Assembly: GCA_011947345.1 (NCBI GenBank)
Contig: JAAVTG010000095.1
Location: forward strand, 1-64,000
DNA from: Phytophthora quininea
Taxonomy: Eukaryota > Oomycota > Peronosporomycetes > Peronosporales > Peronosporaceae
Direction: 5' to 3'
Length of the DNA stretch: 64,000 bases
The notes beneath the pieces are model-generated. The model did no database searches. It saw nothing but the letters and a program-made list of their open reading frames with translations, and was not told the DNA's origin. This document shows positions 1 through 9,239 of this stretch, one piece after another. Within the stretch, counting starts at the first letter, position 1. The number at the start of each line of letters is the position of its first letter. The position numbers were made by a program, and so were the translations under genes.

Positions 1-82
1 CCCCCATGAAGGAGGAAATTGAATTGATGAAGTGTTTAGCGGATTTCTCGTCTTAAGGTGATAAGCTATCTATCCGTGAGAG

Positions 83-1033
83 TTATGTTCGTGTCGTCCA
101 CAAGTGGTGCATGGGTTCCGGGATATTATTTTCTGGCGGATCAAAGCCAAGTTTTTGCAGCACGCGGACCACGGTAGCGCGGTTGCAATGAAGCTCATGC
201 GTGTTGGTAGAGGAATTGGTAGTGCATCTTGAACGGGTTCAGCAGATCGAGAATATTTGGCACTTCAGCTGTCGTTTCCTGGAAATGAATGTCGTTCCTG
301 AGCCGCCATGTTGCGTGAAACACTATCGCTGTGTAGATCCTCCATAGAAGTATCAGTTCTTTGTGCTCACTTCTCCAGTTCCTGCGGAGGTCTTGCAATC
401 TTGGGAAGAGTAGCAACCTCCAGCTTAGGTCGACGCAAAGAACCTCGACCACCGGCTCCATCGTTCGCTCCACATTGGTTCTAATGACGGGCACGTGAGA
501 AAACAGTGTTCTACCGTTTCGATCTCTTGGCATTCCGGACGAACGCAGTTTTGGATGGTAGGATTTAGTTCTCTGAGGAAGTATAGTCGTGAACCGACTG
601 TGAAGTCTCCGAAGCATATTCGTACTATCACATCATGAATTACCGGGTCGTCCTTCATCAGACGCTTCAGGTTGAGTTCCGCTTCAGCCTTCTTCATCGC
701 TGCCTGGGCTTTCTTGGCAGCAGCCTGTGTTTGCTTAGCTTCCGCGGACGTCCTCTTCAAACCATTCGCGCCACCGCCAAGCAGGTTCTTGATGGACGAA
801 AACGAAAACCTTTCTTCTTGAATCCCATCGGCGGAGTTGGGGGTGGTGTCGATTGACTCGAGGCTTCGTAGACGTCTCGCCCCGTTGCTTTGGTTGAGGA
901 TGAGCCCTTGTGTCGAAGTTTACGACCTCAAAGTCGCAGTGTCTGGAACACTCGCAGCTGAGGAGAGCTGACTACCGATCGTCAACAACACAAAGGTCGC
1001 AATGAAGACCAAGTGGAATATCGGTAGACGCAT
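83..1033 (-). pseudogene. RXLR effector fused to a LINE 3' end (chimera, copy A)
   Basis: Reading from 1033, the frame gives an RXLR-type signal peptide (starts MRLPIFHL), a GARRLR motif, a delayed EER, a heptad-like Ala/Lys/Glu-rich segment and then, without a frame change, the start of a LINE reverse-transcriptase zinc-binding domain (GDFTVGSRLYFLRELNP, then C-x4-C-x7-H-x4-C). One TAA stop interrupts the segment between signal peptide and RXLR. A one-base deletion near 425 and a two-base deletion near 203 break the LINE part. The join is probably a 5'-truncated LINE inserted in an RXLR gene. Sister copies lie at 23348-24308 and 30958-31909. Of the three, this one alone keeps the zinc-binding Cys/His cluster in the effector frame. 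Confidence 0.82.
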
Positions 1034-1359
1034 CGAGGAAGCTAAGACGGGAAGTTGCTTGTTGCCTTGAGGAGCGAGTTCGGAAATACAACGTTTTGTC
1101 GTTTGAATAACAGTGTCGATGTACGATAATCAAGGAGATTACAACCTGTTTACTCAAGGAGAATCCCGTTGGGATCTCTTAGGATCCTACAGTGAGTGTC
1201 AATGATGATGAATCTATTATACATTTTCACAACCTCAAATCCGATGCACGAGCAGATGATTCGCAGGCGCCTCCCGGTACATCTGGTGGGGGGCTTCGAT
1301 TACCGAGTATTTGTGAGTTCTCAATTTGCGATACTAAATCTAAGGTCTGGAATGCAACG

Positions 1360-1665
1360 CTAGAGCGTTGGGCAGCGTGAAGGTGAAGTTAACCGTGTCG
1401 GAGGCGAAATAGTTCTGGGTTGCAGTTGATGAAATTGCCGAAGTGTGACGTTCGCTTTAGTCGGCGCAGGATGGTGTGATACTGCCCGTGTAGATTCTGG
1501 TCTGCGGTTCTTAGAACGTGTGCTCCAAATTTTGCACATATAGCGGGGAAGGGAAGACTGGACAGCAGGCAGTCTCGGCAGTACATGTAGTCCACATCTC
1601 AAAGAAGACTCGTTTGAGATAGAGTCCGAACTGTATGCTTCCTCAAGGGACGTAAATTCAGCCAT
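1360..1665 (-). CDS. Unrecognised short ORF between divergent RXLR loci
   Basis: An ATG-started frame of about 100 codons begins MAEFTSLEEAYSSDS. A second open frame on the same strand (1389-1595) is Cys-containing (CRDCLLSS) and equally plausible, so a frameshift or small intron may lie near 1600. No family is recognised. The same ORF occurs at 22719-23024 and 32233-32538, and its first codons reappear at 29142-29172 beside a SINE and in altered form near 46375-46420. That pattern suggests a piece of a dispersed element rather than a host gene. Confidence 0.35.
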   Translation of the reverse strand: MAEFTSLEEAYSSDSISNESSLRCGLHVLPRLPAVQSSLPRYMCKIWSTRSKNRRPESTRAVSHHPAPTKANVTLRQFHQLQPRTISPPTRLTSPSRCPTL

Positions 1666-1794
1666 CGGTATTATAATTCTCAAGCAACTCCAATACAGTA
1701 CAATCTGATCGTGCAGTTGGATTTGGTATCGTCCAGATGCTGTGAAGCGACAATGTTGAACCGGCCACAACGCCCACATAGGCCCGTAAGCTTG

Positions 1795-1815
1795 TTCTCA
1801 TTCCCAAGCTTTCTC
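1795..1815 (+). promoter_or_regulatory. Oomycete initiator-like core promoter
   Basis: TTCTCATTCCCAAGCTTTC lies 33-53 bases before the ATG at 1848. It fits the known oomycete initiator consensus (CTCATTYY followed by a CA/WTTT block). The same element precedes the other RXLR genes of this subfamily, at 22569-22589 (minus) and near 32668-32690. It is followed by a CT/CA-rich leader. Confidence 0.6.
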
Positions 1816-1847
1816 TCACAACAACAAGCAGCTTCCTCGTCTTCTCC

Positions 1848-2282
1848 ATGCGTCTACTGGTGCCGCGCTTCGTTCTCGCCATCACGACGGTTGCCATGCT
1901 GGCAATCGGTCTGCTCGCCTCGGCTGCTAGTGTTGACGACATCGACACCTTGACAATGGGATCGCCAGGGTTGGCACGCTCACTCGAGGCGGTGCCAAGC
2001 ACTGAGGCAAGACGTCTACGGGGCTTCGAAACACTTGATTCCGACCAAGAAGAGAGGATGTCGGTTTCGCCCATCAATAACGCGCTTGGTCTGAGGAAGA
2101 CGTCCCCGGAAGTCAAACAAGCTCAAGAGGCACTCAAATTCAACAAAGCTCAAGTCAAGCTCAAGGAGAACATGCAAAGCGACAACTTCATTGTCAAAAA
2201 GATCAAACAGGTCTGGAAAGACTTCAAAGCCCTCAAGAGAAAAGACGAGAAGATCGCGATTCACTTCTTACCAGGGTTCTGA
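1848..2282 (+). CDS. RXLR effector, C-terminus cut off by Helitron junction
   Basis: The 144-residue product has a signal peptide (hydrophobic residues 6-27), RRLR at 55-58, DSDQEER ending at 70, and a short Lys/Glu/Gln-rich helical region. It is a predicted secreted protein translocated into plant cells, as known for the RXLR family; no specific function is claimed. Compared with the 230-residue paralogue at 21844-22536, homology stops at about residue 140 (AIHF), and the last codons come from the Helitron-side sequence, so the C-terminal WY-like region is missing. The start is fixed by the conserved MRL signal peptide and the upstream initiator. The copy at 32721 has also lost the frame. 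Confidence 0.85.
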   Translation: MRLLVPRFVLAITTVAMLAIGLLASAASVDDIDTLTMGSPGLARSLEAVPSTEARRLRGFETLDSDQEERMSVSPINNALGLRKTSPEVKQAQEALKFNKAQVKLKENMQSDNFIVKKIKQVWKDFKALKRKDEKIAIHFLPGF

Positions 2283-2286
2283 AGTT

Positions 2287-2307
2287 CTCTCAGCTAGAAG
2301 CTGAGAG
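2287..2307. other. Perfect 9-bp hairpin at RXLR/Helitron junction
   Basis: CTCTCAGCT and its exact reverse complement AGCTGAGAG flank a three-base loop, five bases after the stop of the truncated RXLR gene. The copy at 33159-33179 keeps both arms and differs only in the loop. A second, smaller hairpin (GGGGC/GCCCC) follows near 2362. It could be the subterminal hairpin of the Helitron end or simply a transcript 3' structure. Confidence 0.6.
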
Positions 2308-3323
2308 CTATTGATTCTTGTAGTGGTACGTCGGAGATCTTTGTCAAAGTTGAGTATTTGGGGCGAAGCCCCCTTATAATGAAACACACACAAAGGTACT
2401 GACTCCTTTTACCACTCCACTTACCTTTTTACAACAACATTTATAAGTTTTCAAAATGGGTTAGGTGATACGATATATCATAGCACGACTAGGGCCACTT
2501 TCAATATTTTTTACCTCTTTATAAGGACTTCAACAACCATATGTTATGGCCAATTTACAGAAAAAGCGTATTGCCACCTCTCTATACAGGACTAAATGTT
2601 ATTTAACCGAGGGCGATGTTTTATGAAACCCTGAAGGGACTCGTTTGTATCAGGCATCAACCGATTGCGTAAAACCTTACGTTTTAAGCTAGGAATTGAC
2701 GCCCAGATTTGCGATGAAAAGGCAAAATTGTACCCATATTAGCGAGATGGCTCACTCCGATTACCATGAAATCAGGGTGGGGCAACTGTGCAATCTTATA
2801 CGTAAAAACTCGTAAGAAGTCGTGGCGGTAGCTCGACGTGTGCCATCGCAAGTGTCAGCTGTGAGGCTTCGAGGAAGTGCTGGACGGACCACAGCAGGCC
2901 AACGCAGCCGATTTCGACGGAGCGGAGGTGTTCCCTGCTGCAACATCCTCAGGCGTTCGACGTGCACTACTTTTTGCTGCAGGAATCTGCCATTTCACGC
3001 AGAAGCACGTGCTCGATACTGCTGATAGGAGGACGATTGAGGCTACATGGAGAGCTTCAAAGGTGCTTGCGGCTAGACGAAGCTGGAAGCTCACGCGTTC
3101 TGGAAGGATGCGGTAATCTACCACGCATTTCCCGAATTTCCCCTTAAGTAAGCCGCAGTGGTTATCGAGTGCCAGGTAAAGAGAAATTTGCTCCAAGGAT
3201 CTTGAAAGGGTAAAGCGTCATAGTAACTCGTGTATTGTTTTGTTTATTTCCTCTTGAGTATGATGTATAGTTTGCTTCAGAGACGTTTGGCCCGTCAGCT
3301 AAGAGCACCGCGTTCTTTACCTC
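2308..3323. other. Helitron 5' region without a recognised gene
   Basis: About 1 kb of mostly AT-rich sequence, with a short open stretch at 2877-3116 (plus) that has no recognised homology. It is the same in copy 2 (33180-34194) apart from a few substitutions and single-base indels. Confidence 0.5.
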
Positions 3324-4050
3324 TTGCTCACTTTTCAATTTCCTTCACCGAAGACAAGCAATCGCCTCAACCTCTTCCTCTCGCACCACCTTCACCATAG
3401 AGTTGCTGGACGCAATTCGCAAGGACGTGATCAAGCAAAAGAGGAGGAGACTGTGAACTTCTTTTCAAGGGTCGAAGATCTTCGCGCATTCATTGCAGCG
3501 GCGGAACGTGCCCCCGATGTCAACATCATCATCAAGATGTGTGTGCTGTCTTCAGAGCGCTTGAACGGGAATAACGGAACCCGCGTGACGCTCGTCGATG
3601 CCAACCAGAGGAGCCTGTTCGAGGCTACTTTCGAAGGTATGATGGAGCTCACGACGAGCAAGAGAAAACCCTACATCGCCCAGGTCACGGTTTGGGACGC
3701 CAAGCCGAAGAAGGGGAACTCCGGCAAACCGAATGTGTTGTTTCATCCTGGCGCGCTCTTCGAGTTCCGCCAAGTCGACGGGGTGGGGTTCTACGCCGAC
3801 ATCCCCAGTGGCCGTGTCCAGTACGAGCGCGATGTCCCTAACAAGATCGTGGAGCTCTACCCCCTCAGAACAAGCGCAAGAGCCCCCGCGATATCCCCGA
3901 AACCCAAAGGGCAAGGCCAAGCCGCAGGACCCCTTCTCGAACGAAGAAGACGAAGGCCTTGAGGACGACATTGCGATGGAAGCAGAAAACAAGGCACCTG
4001 ACAATGGTGTCGCCGTGCGTGCTCGCAGCAACGGTCCTGTGGATCCGTAA
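3324..4050 (+). pseudogene. Possible OB-fold-like protein with acidic tail, frameshifted
   Basis: The open frame to 3962 gives a basic/beta-rich domain (KMCVLSSERLNGNNGTRVTL to IVELYP), starting from a TTG codon; the first ATG is at 3537, so an upstream exon may be missing. After about 3880 the coding signal appears to move to another frame (3733-4050 track), which ends in a Pro/Lys then Glu/Asp-rich tail (SNEEDEGLEDD). Copy 2 shares this shift and has an additional one-base loss at about 34385. The fold guess rests on alternating beta-like stretches only. Some Helitrons carry RPA-type OB proteins, which makes the idea plausible but unproven. Confidence 0.35.
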
Positions 4051-4777
4051 GTGAGATGGAGCATCGTGGTGATACAAAGCGGATGTATTCAGGTAGCGTT
4101 TAACCAAATCATGCGCGTGAAGAGTGAAGTTTTGGCGCGTTGTGGAACAAGGAAGCTACTCAGGCGGGGATTGGCTGTAGGTAGCATGCATATGAAAATC
4201 AATGAATACCGTTCACCCTTTGACAGCTTTCGCTGTGGCTTTTACGCTACTTCTTCTTTTATAATGTCGTTGAAGTTATAGTTGCGACGAATTCGTACAA
4301 CCTCCGCTTTGCACGCAGCAGTTTGAACCTGTGGTGCTCTCATTGATGGTAGATGCTCGTAGATCTAGAGGTACTACGAATCACATACGCATGTGTGAGG
4401 AGCACCGATATTGAACACGGCGGCAAGTGTTACCACGTTCCGTTGTGTTGAAGCTGGGCTTGGACCATCCAAACGATGCTTCTAAACCTACTAATTTCAC
4501 AACCTTATTCTGCATGCAGCGGTGCAAATGTGCTCCTTGAAGGCGATACTCATTGGTGGTGGAACAGAGTAAGATGCTTCGTAGATCTAGACGTGCTACG
4601 AAAACCCTACGTGCTTGTGAAGATCGCAGATATCGCGGCAGCGCACGCCCCGCAAATGAAGCTGGTGCATCAGCCGTGCCATTGAAGCTGTGGCCACACC
4701 GAAGCAATCCTTACTGGACCACGGACTACTCAACTCCGTTTGACACACAGCGGTGCGAATACGGCCATAGTACCTAG
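4051..4777 (+). pseudogene. Decayed ORF with diverged tandem repeats of a PFD..RC motif
   Basis: Translated pieces here repeat a pattern of Arg-rich block, CE(D/E)xRY, about 30 residues, then (S/T)PFDxxRCxxY. Examples are SPFDSFRCGFY at about 4215-4247, MQRCKC at about 4515-4535 and STPFDTQRCEYG at about 4730-4765. The blocks starting near 4349 and 4563 align with each other (RRSRGTTNHIRMCEEHRY against RRSRRATKTLRACEDRRY). Stops and frame changes separate them. A related segment occurs at 52340-52375. No family is recognised. Confidence 0.4.
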
Positions 4778-4856
4778 AGGTAGAGCATGCCGTGATGTGA
4801 ATTAGCGATTCTGGGCAAATCCATTCGAGTCTCAATTCTAAATTCATTCCGTCGGC

Positions 4857-4858
4857 GA
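4857..4858. other. Deletion junction relative to copy 2 (3,040 bp missing)
   Basis: Copy 1 reads CCGTCGGCG directly followed by AAACGGATAG. In copy 2 these two sequences are separated by 35728-38767. There is no shared base overlap at the join, so no microhomology is evident. The missing part holds the SET-domain gene and the Helitron N-terminal exons. Confidence 0.9.
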
Positions 4859-4869
4859 AACGGATAGTC

Positions 4870-6170
4870 GTAATGCAGCCGTTCAGACCGCTGGTGTTGG
4901 CTCAGCGCATGGTAGAAAACAAAGTGATGATAGCGTGAAGCACGATGATAAAGAGCTACGTGCTGCAATGCAGATTTTGGACTCACTTAAGCCCTTTTTC
5001 AGGGTTGTCCGTGGAAGCGGTTTATATTGGGCCAATGCGCGAGATGATCTCATGACAATGCTTGGAAACCGTGTCCTTCCTTCTAGATGGCCAACTTTCT
5101 TCTTAACGCTAAGTGCAGCAGATACTATCTGGCCTGACTTCGCTAAGGTCTGCAATCCAGCACTAACAATTGAAGATTGTAGACGGCTTTCATTTCTAGA
5201 ACGACGTCGCTATCTAGTAGAAAACCCTGATATTAGCGCTAGACACTTTAATCGCAGGTTTCAAGCTTTTTCGATAAGATTCTGTGGCAAAGCGAAGCCT
5301 CTTGGTGAGATCACCGACCATTTCTGGCGGGTCGAGTTTCAACAGCGTGGGTCCCCTCACATTCACTGTCTTCTGTGGGTTAAGAATGCACCCGACGTCT
5401 TGCAATTGTCCGAGACCGAAGACGGTCGCGCCGAGCTTGCTGCCTATGTAGATAAGCGTATTTCAGTTCTGTCGAAGTCTTTAAGCGAGCTAGAAGATTG
5501 CTCTTGTAGCACGTGTACTGCTCATGAAAAGGTGAAATTGATATTTTAGCGATGCGACCGCCCTCCGTTGGGACAGAAAATTGGAATTTCGATTTATCAC
5601 GATTGGTTCAGCGCGTGCAACAGCACGTCCGCAATGTAGAATCGTCCTGCCGGAAGAAGGGGCCCGAATGCCGGTTGGGTTTTCCAAAAGAACTGCATGT
5701 GCACACAACACTTGAAACTGGTAGCTCCTCGGATGGAACCCCAACGCTTAAAGTGCACTTAAAACGCGAAAACTCCACAATAAATAACTATTCCCCGTGC
5801 CTTTCGTCGTCCTGGCGTGCAAATATGGACCTCCAGATTATAGGAAACGCGTTTGGTGCCGCAGGGTATGCAGGAGCATACGTAAGCAAAGCAAAACCCG
5901 ATACACTCCGTTTCAGGCAGATAATTGCAAAGGCCGTAAAACGATGCGATCCTAACCTGTCGTATCACAGTATTCTAAAACGTGTAGCAAACACAACACT
6001 TTCTGGGCGAGAAGTAGGCGCCCCGAAGCTATATACACATTGCTACGCAATTTACCGATGCACAGTAAATCTCGAACGATACAAAAAGTCAAGGTGTTGC
6101 GTCATAACTCGCGCTTTTACCGTGTCGATGTTAGAGATATTCACGACGTTGCGAAGTTAGCTGAATCAGA
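4870..6170 (+). pseudogene. Helitron replication initiator (HUH and Y2 regions), copy 1
   Basis: The frame 4935-5549 runs through the Helitron-like N region and the nickase motif GSPHIHCLLW, which supplies the two histidines of HUH. It meets a stop at 5549 shared with copy 2. The next frame (5552-6160) carries LGFPKELHVHT, NNYSP, WRANMDLQIIGNAFG and the tyrosine motif GYAGAYVSK, with both tyrosines kept. A one-base loss at about 6023 (GCGCCCC against GCGCCCCC in copy 2) shifts the frame before the end of the domain. These enzymes nick and join single strands during rolling-circle transposition. Confidence 0.8.
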
Positions 6171-6800
6171 CAGCAATACCGACGTTCGACTGGAGCGTCT
6201 CGAACGGGGATACATGAACAGACCGATTTCTGCCTTTTTTATTATATGTCGCTGTCAAATTTTGCTGAGGCGTTCGAGCTAGTGGACTCGATTAGTAGCA
6301 AGGAAACTCAGTGTGAAGTCTGGGAGCGCTTAGACAGGGAAGGAAACATTAAAAACGCGGTAAAAGGTCGTAATACAAAAGTCCCCGTGGATGAAACCAG
6401 ACCCAACCAACCCCGATTTCTGTTTTTCGGAGATCTTTTGTACATACCATGGCGAGAATTGACAGACCTGCCACGCACTGACGATAAATGCATTGAGCGA
6501 TTTTTAACGGAGCAAGAGTCCCGGTTAAATAGTGAACTGAAAGAAGAATCTAACGCAACCATTGCAAGACAGCAAAAACTCGATTTGCTGAAGAATTCAA
6601 GAGAATCTAGCGTTGTTTCCACACTGCCAGTGTCACAGTACGTTTTTGTTAGTGCAGGTAGCGATAATCACCGAACTGAGCCTGTTGTCAGTGAAGTGGT
6701 TCATGAAAACCAACAGCAACGCACAGAATGGATTAACAAGCATGCTTATTCACCCGAGACAGTCGTTGAGGCGAGAGATTTCAAAAATTGTGTCTGAAGC
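6171..6800 (+). pseudogene. Helitron protein, region between Rep and helicase, copy 1
   Basis: The frame 6246-6797 gives a hydrophilic stretch with PRFLFFGDLLYIPWREL, as found between the Rep and helicase domains of these proteins. A missing base before 6240 (TTTTTTATTATATG against TTTTTTGATTATATG in copy 2) separates it from the preceding part. At its 3' end another indel (TTTCAAAAATTG against TTTCCAAAAATTG) breaks the frame. Confidence 0.65.
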
Positions 6801-6924
6801 CTTGGCTAAAAGAAAAAACAGAATTGCGAAAGTCGGGTTGCATTTTTCGCGCCAAAACTGCGACTAATTCGCGCTATCGATACCCTGTTAACAACAACGA
6901 TGGCGTCACAGAAAAATAGAGGTT

Positions 6925-8515
6925 ATGGCTGAATCTCAATGGGTTCCCTTTTCTCTAGCTATGCAGCAGTCGCGCAAGCGTTTTAAAAGCTCCCTTGATA
7001 GTTCAGATTGTAGCCCTCTCCGGACGATAATTAATGGTGAGGGAGGATCGGGAATAATTTGGTTAATCCGCCACATCGTAAAAGACCTTCATGCCGTATT
7101 TGAAGAGCACACTGCCACACGAAGGTTGTCTAGACGGTTTTGCTGCTAGCACGTCAGGGGACCGCCGCGTTCAACATCAAGGGAATCACCCTATGTTCTG
7201 CCTTATCGCTGGGGTCATTTTCTCGGTCTGCATTCTCTATGCCTTATAAACCTTTATCAACGACCAAATCAGGACCAACAAAGCTGAAAAATATGCAAGG
7301 ACGATTCAAGGATGTGCATCTTGTTATCATTGATGAGATCAGCGTTATTTCATGTGGTATGCTGTACTGGATTGACAATCGAATGCGAGAGATTTGGCCT
7401 AGTCGCTGTGATGAACCATTCGGGGGCAGGGATGTTTATTTCACCGGCGACGCCGCTCAGCTCGATCTCGTTGTGCCCTATTCATTATTTACACCTCTGT
7501 CAAAAATTAGCAACAACGCCCAACATCGTGGGCGCGAGTTGTGGAGTAGCATCGAGCATGTGTGCATGCTAACAAGTCAGAACCGAGGCAAACTAGATCC
7601 AAAATGGTTCGCGGCACTTCGAAGACTGCGCAACAAAGTACCGACCGCGGATGACGTCGCGCTGTTCAATACACGGTGTCTAGATGGGAAAAACGATCCA
7701 CCGTGGCTATCCGGCGCAAAACACATAGCTCACAAAAATGCTGATGTTGACGCAGCTAACAAGGAGCGTATAGATGCTTATTTAAATCCACGGGTTAATC
7801 TTTTATCGCAGCACTTTGTCCAGCAAAAGAGGTTGACGGCAAAACGAGACATTCCCGCAGGGACAGTGAGCGCACTTCTGAATGAAGCTAGAACTCCTAA
7901 TTCAGATCACGATCGCGTCATAGCAAGCAAATTGACGCTCTCAGTTGGAGCGCCGGTAACACTAACTTATAATATGGCTCAGGGTGCTGGACTCTGCAAT
8001 GGAACTAATTGTATCGTGTACGACTTCATATTTCTGTCTGACTGCGAGCTTCCGATAGTACTTGTGCAAGTTACAGACACATACTTAGGTCCGTCACTGC
8101 TTGCAGAGGTCTCCAACATCGTTCTGATCATGCCAAAAGAAGTGTCCTGGGGGAAAACACGAGCGATTTACGCGTCGTGAGTAGAGGAATTCCATTGCGG
8201 TTGGCGTATGCGATGACCGTGCACAAAGTACAGGGTCTAACTTGCAAGTATGTCGTTTTCCACTCGAATTCAATCCCAAATGTGGCATTTGCATACGTAG
8301 CGTTATCACGGATTACACATCGAAATGCGATTGTGGTAACACATCGACTGACATTAGATAAGCTGACAACTACACAGGAAAAAAGGGTAGAATTTGAACG
8401 CGAATCCGCTCGTGTCATGGAAGTTGATGCAAAAACGACTGATGCAGCTCTTCCAGTCGTGCGAGCGATGCAGGAGGTCCCAATACAGCATAACGAGACG
8501 CTCTCGTCTCGGTGA
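6925..8515 (+). pseudogene. PIF1-type helicase domain of Helitron, copy 1
   Basis: Three frames together cover the helicase. 6925-7149 has a P-loop-like GEGGSGIIWL in which the usual Lys-Thr is Ile-Ile. 7140-8180 has VIIDEIS (Walker B type), YFTGDAAQL and the QNRG region. 8177-8515 has LAYAMTVHKVQG and AFAYVALSRI, which are motifs V/VI of the PIF1 family. The missing P-loop lysine should abolish ATP hydrolysis. Copy 2 has the identical P-loop change, so the defect is older than the duplication. Confidence 0.82.
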
Positions 8516-9239
8516 TGATACCATTTCTAACAGCTAACACGAGCAGCTTACGCTCGAAAAGGCCACAGTGTTTTGTGTCCGGACAACTATTAGGACAGTC
8601 ACAGCCCCAATAGACCGTGGACGGGGGTCTATTCTTCCGAGAGGGCAGGTCCGTACTTCCAACACTAAAGACGAAAATGGTGAGTTTCACTCGATACGGG
8701 CACGCTTTCCTGTAGCGCCATTTACGGATGCTATTGTATGCAGGCATGCTTCATCTATCGATCCAACCACTGTACTCTGCTCAAAACTGCGTCATTTTCC
8801 ACTCACTGTCCGTACACCTCCTCTGTGTTCGAATTGGAGGCGACAACCGTCCACTGTGCGTGTATTGGCGACAACGTGAAGATGTTGACGGGCACGATGA
8901 AAGCGATCGCCGTTGGGTTGAATGTGTAAAGACTCCAAACGGTGCTACGACCAGCGCGCCCGTATTCACGATGGGGAAATCCTCGGCGGGCACACTGGCA
9001 GTGGCAAATGAACACCAGTGACAGCAAGGCGGGTCTGTGACGCATCTGGCTGGGTTGCCGTCAGCTCCAGTATCAGCAGTCCGCAAAAAGACAACCTTGC
9101 TGTTATCGCCAGACGAACTGATCTACCGCCGCAGTGGGTTGCATTGTAGAGATGAAATTCGAACCACAGCCATTAATACGTAAAAAAAAAGAAAGAAATT
9201 GACACGAACTCCTAGTTTAGTTTTGTCTTCTTACCTACG
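8516..9239. other. Helitron 3' region, no recognised gene
   Basis: Short frames overlap on both strands but none shows a known motif. Copy 2 (42430-43149) is nearly identical. An A-rich tract lies at about 9181-9196. No clear CTRR end with hairpin could be assigned. Confidence 0.4.

Noticed and set aside
3552..4064. A 170-residue minus-strand protein opposite the OB-like ORF
   Set aside because: It is the mirror of a GC-rich plus-strand coding region that has the domain-plus-acidic-tail composition; it starts mid-domain and has no known motif.
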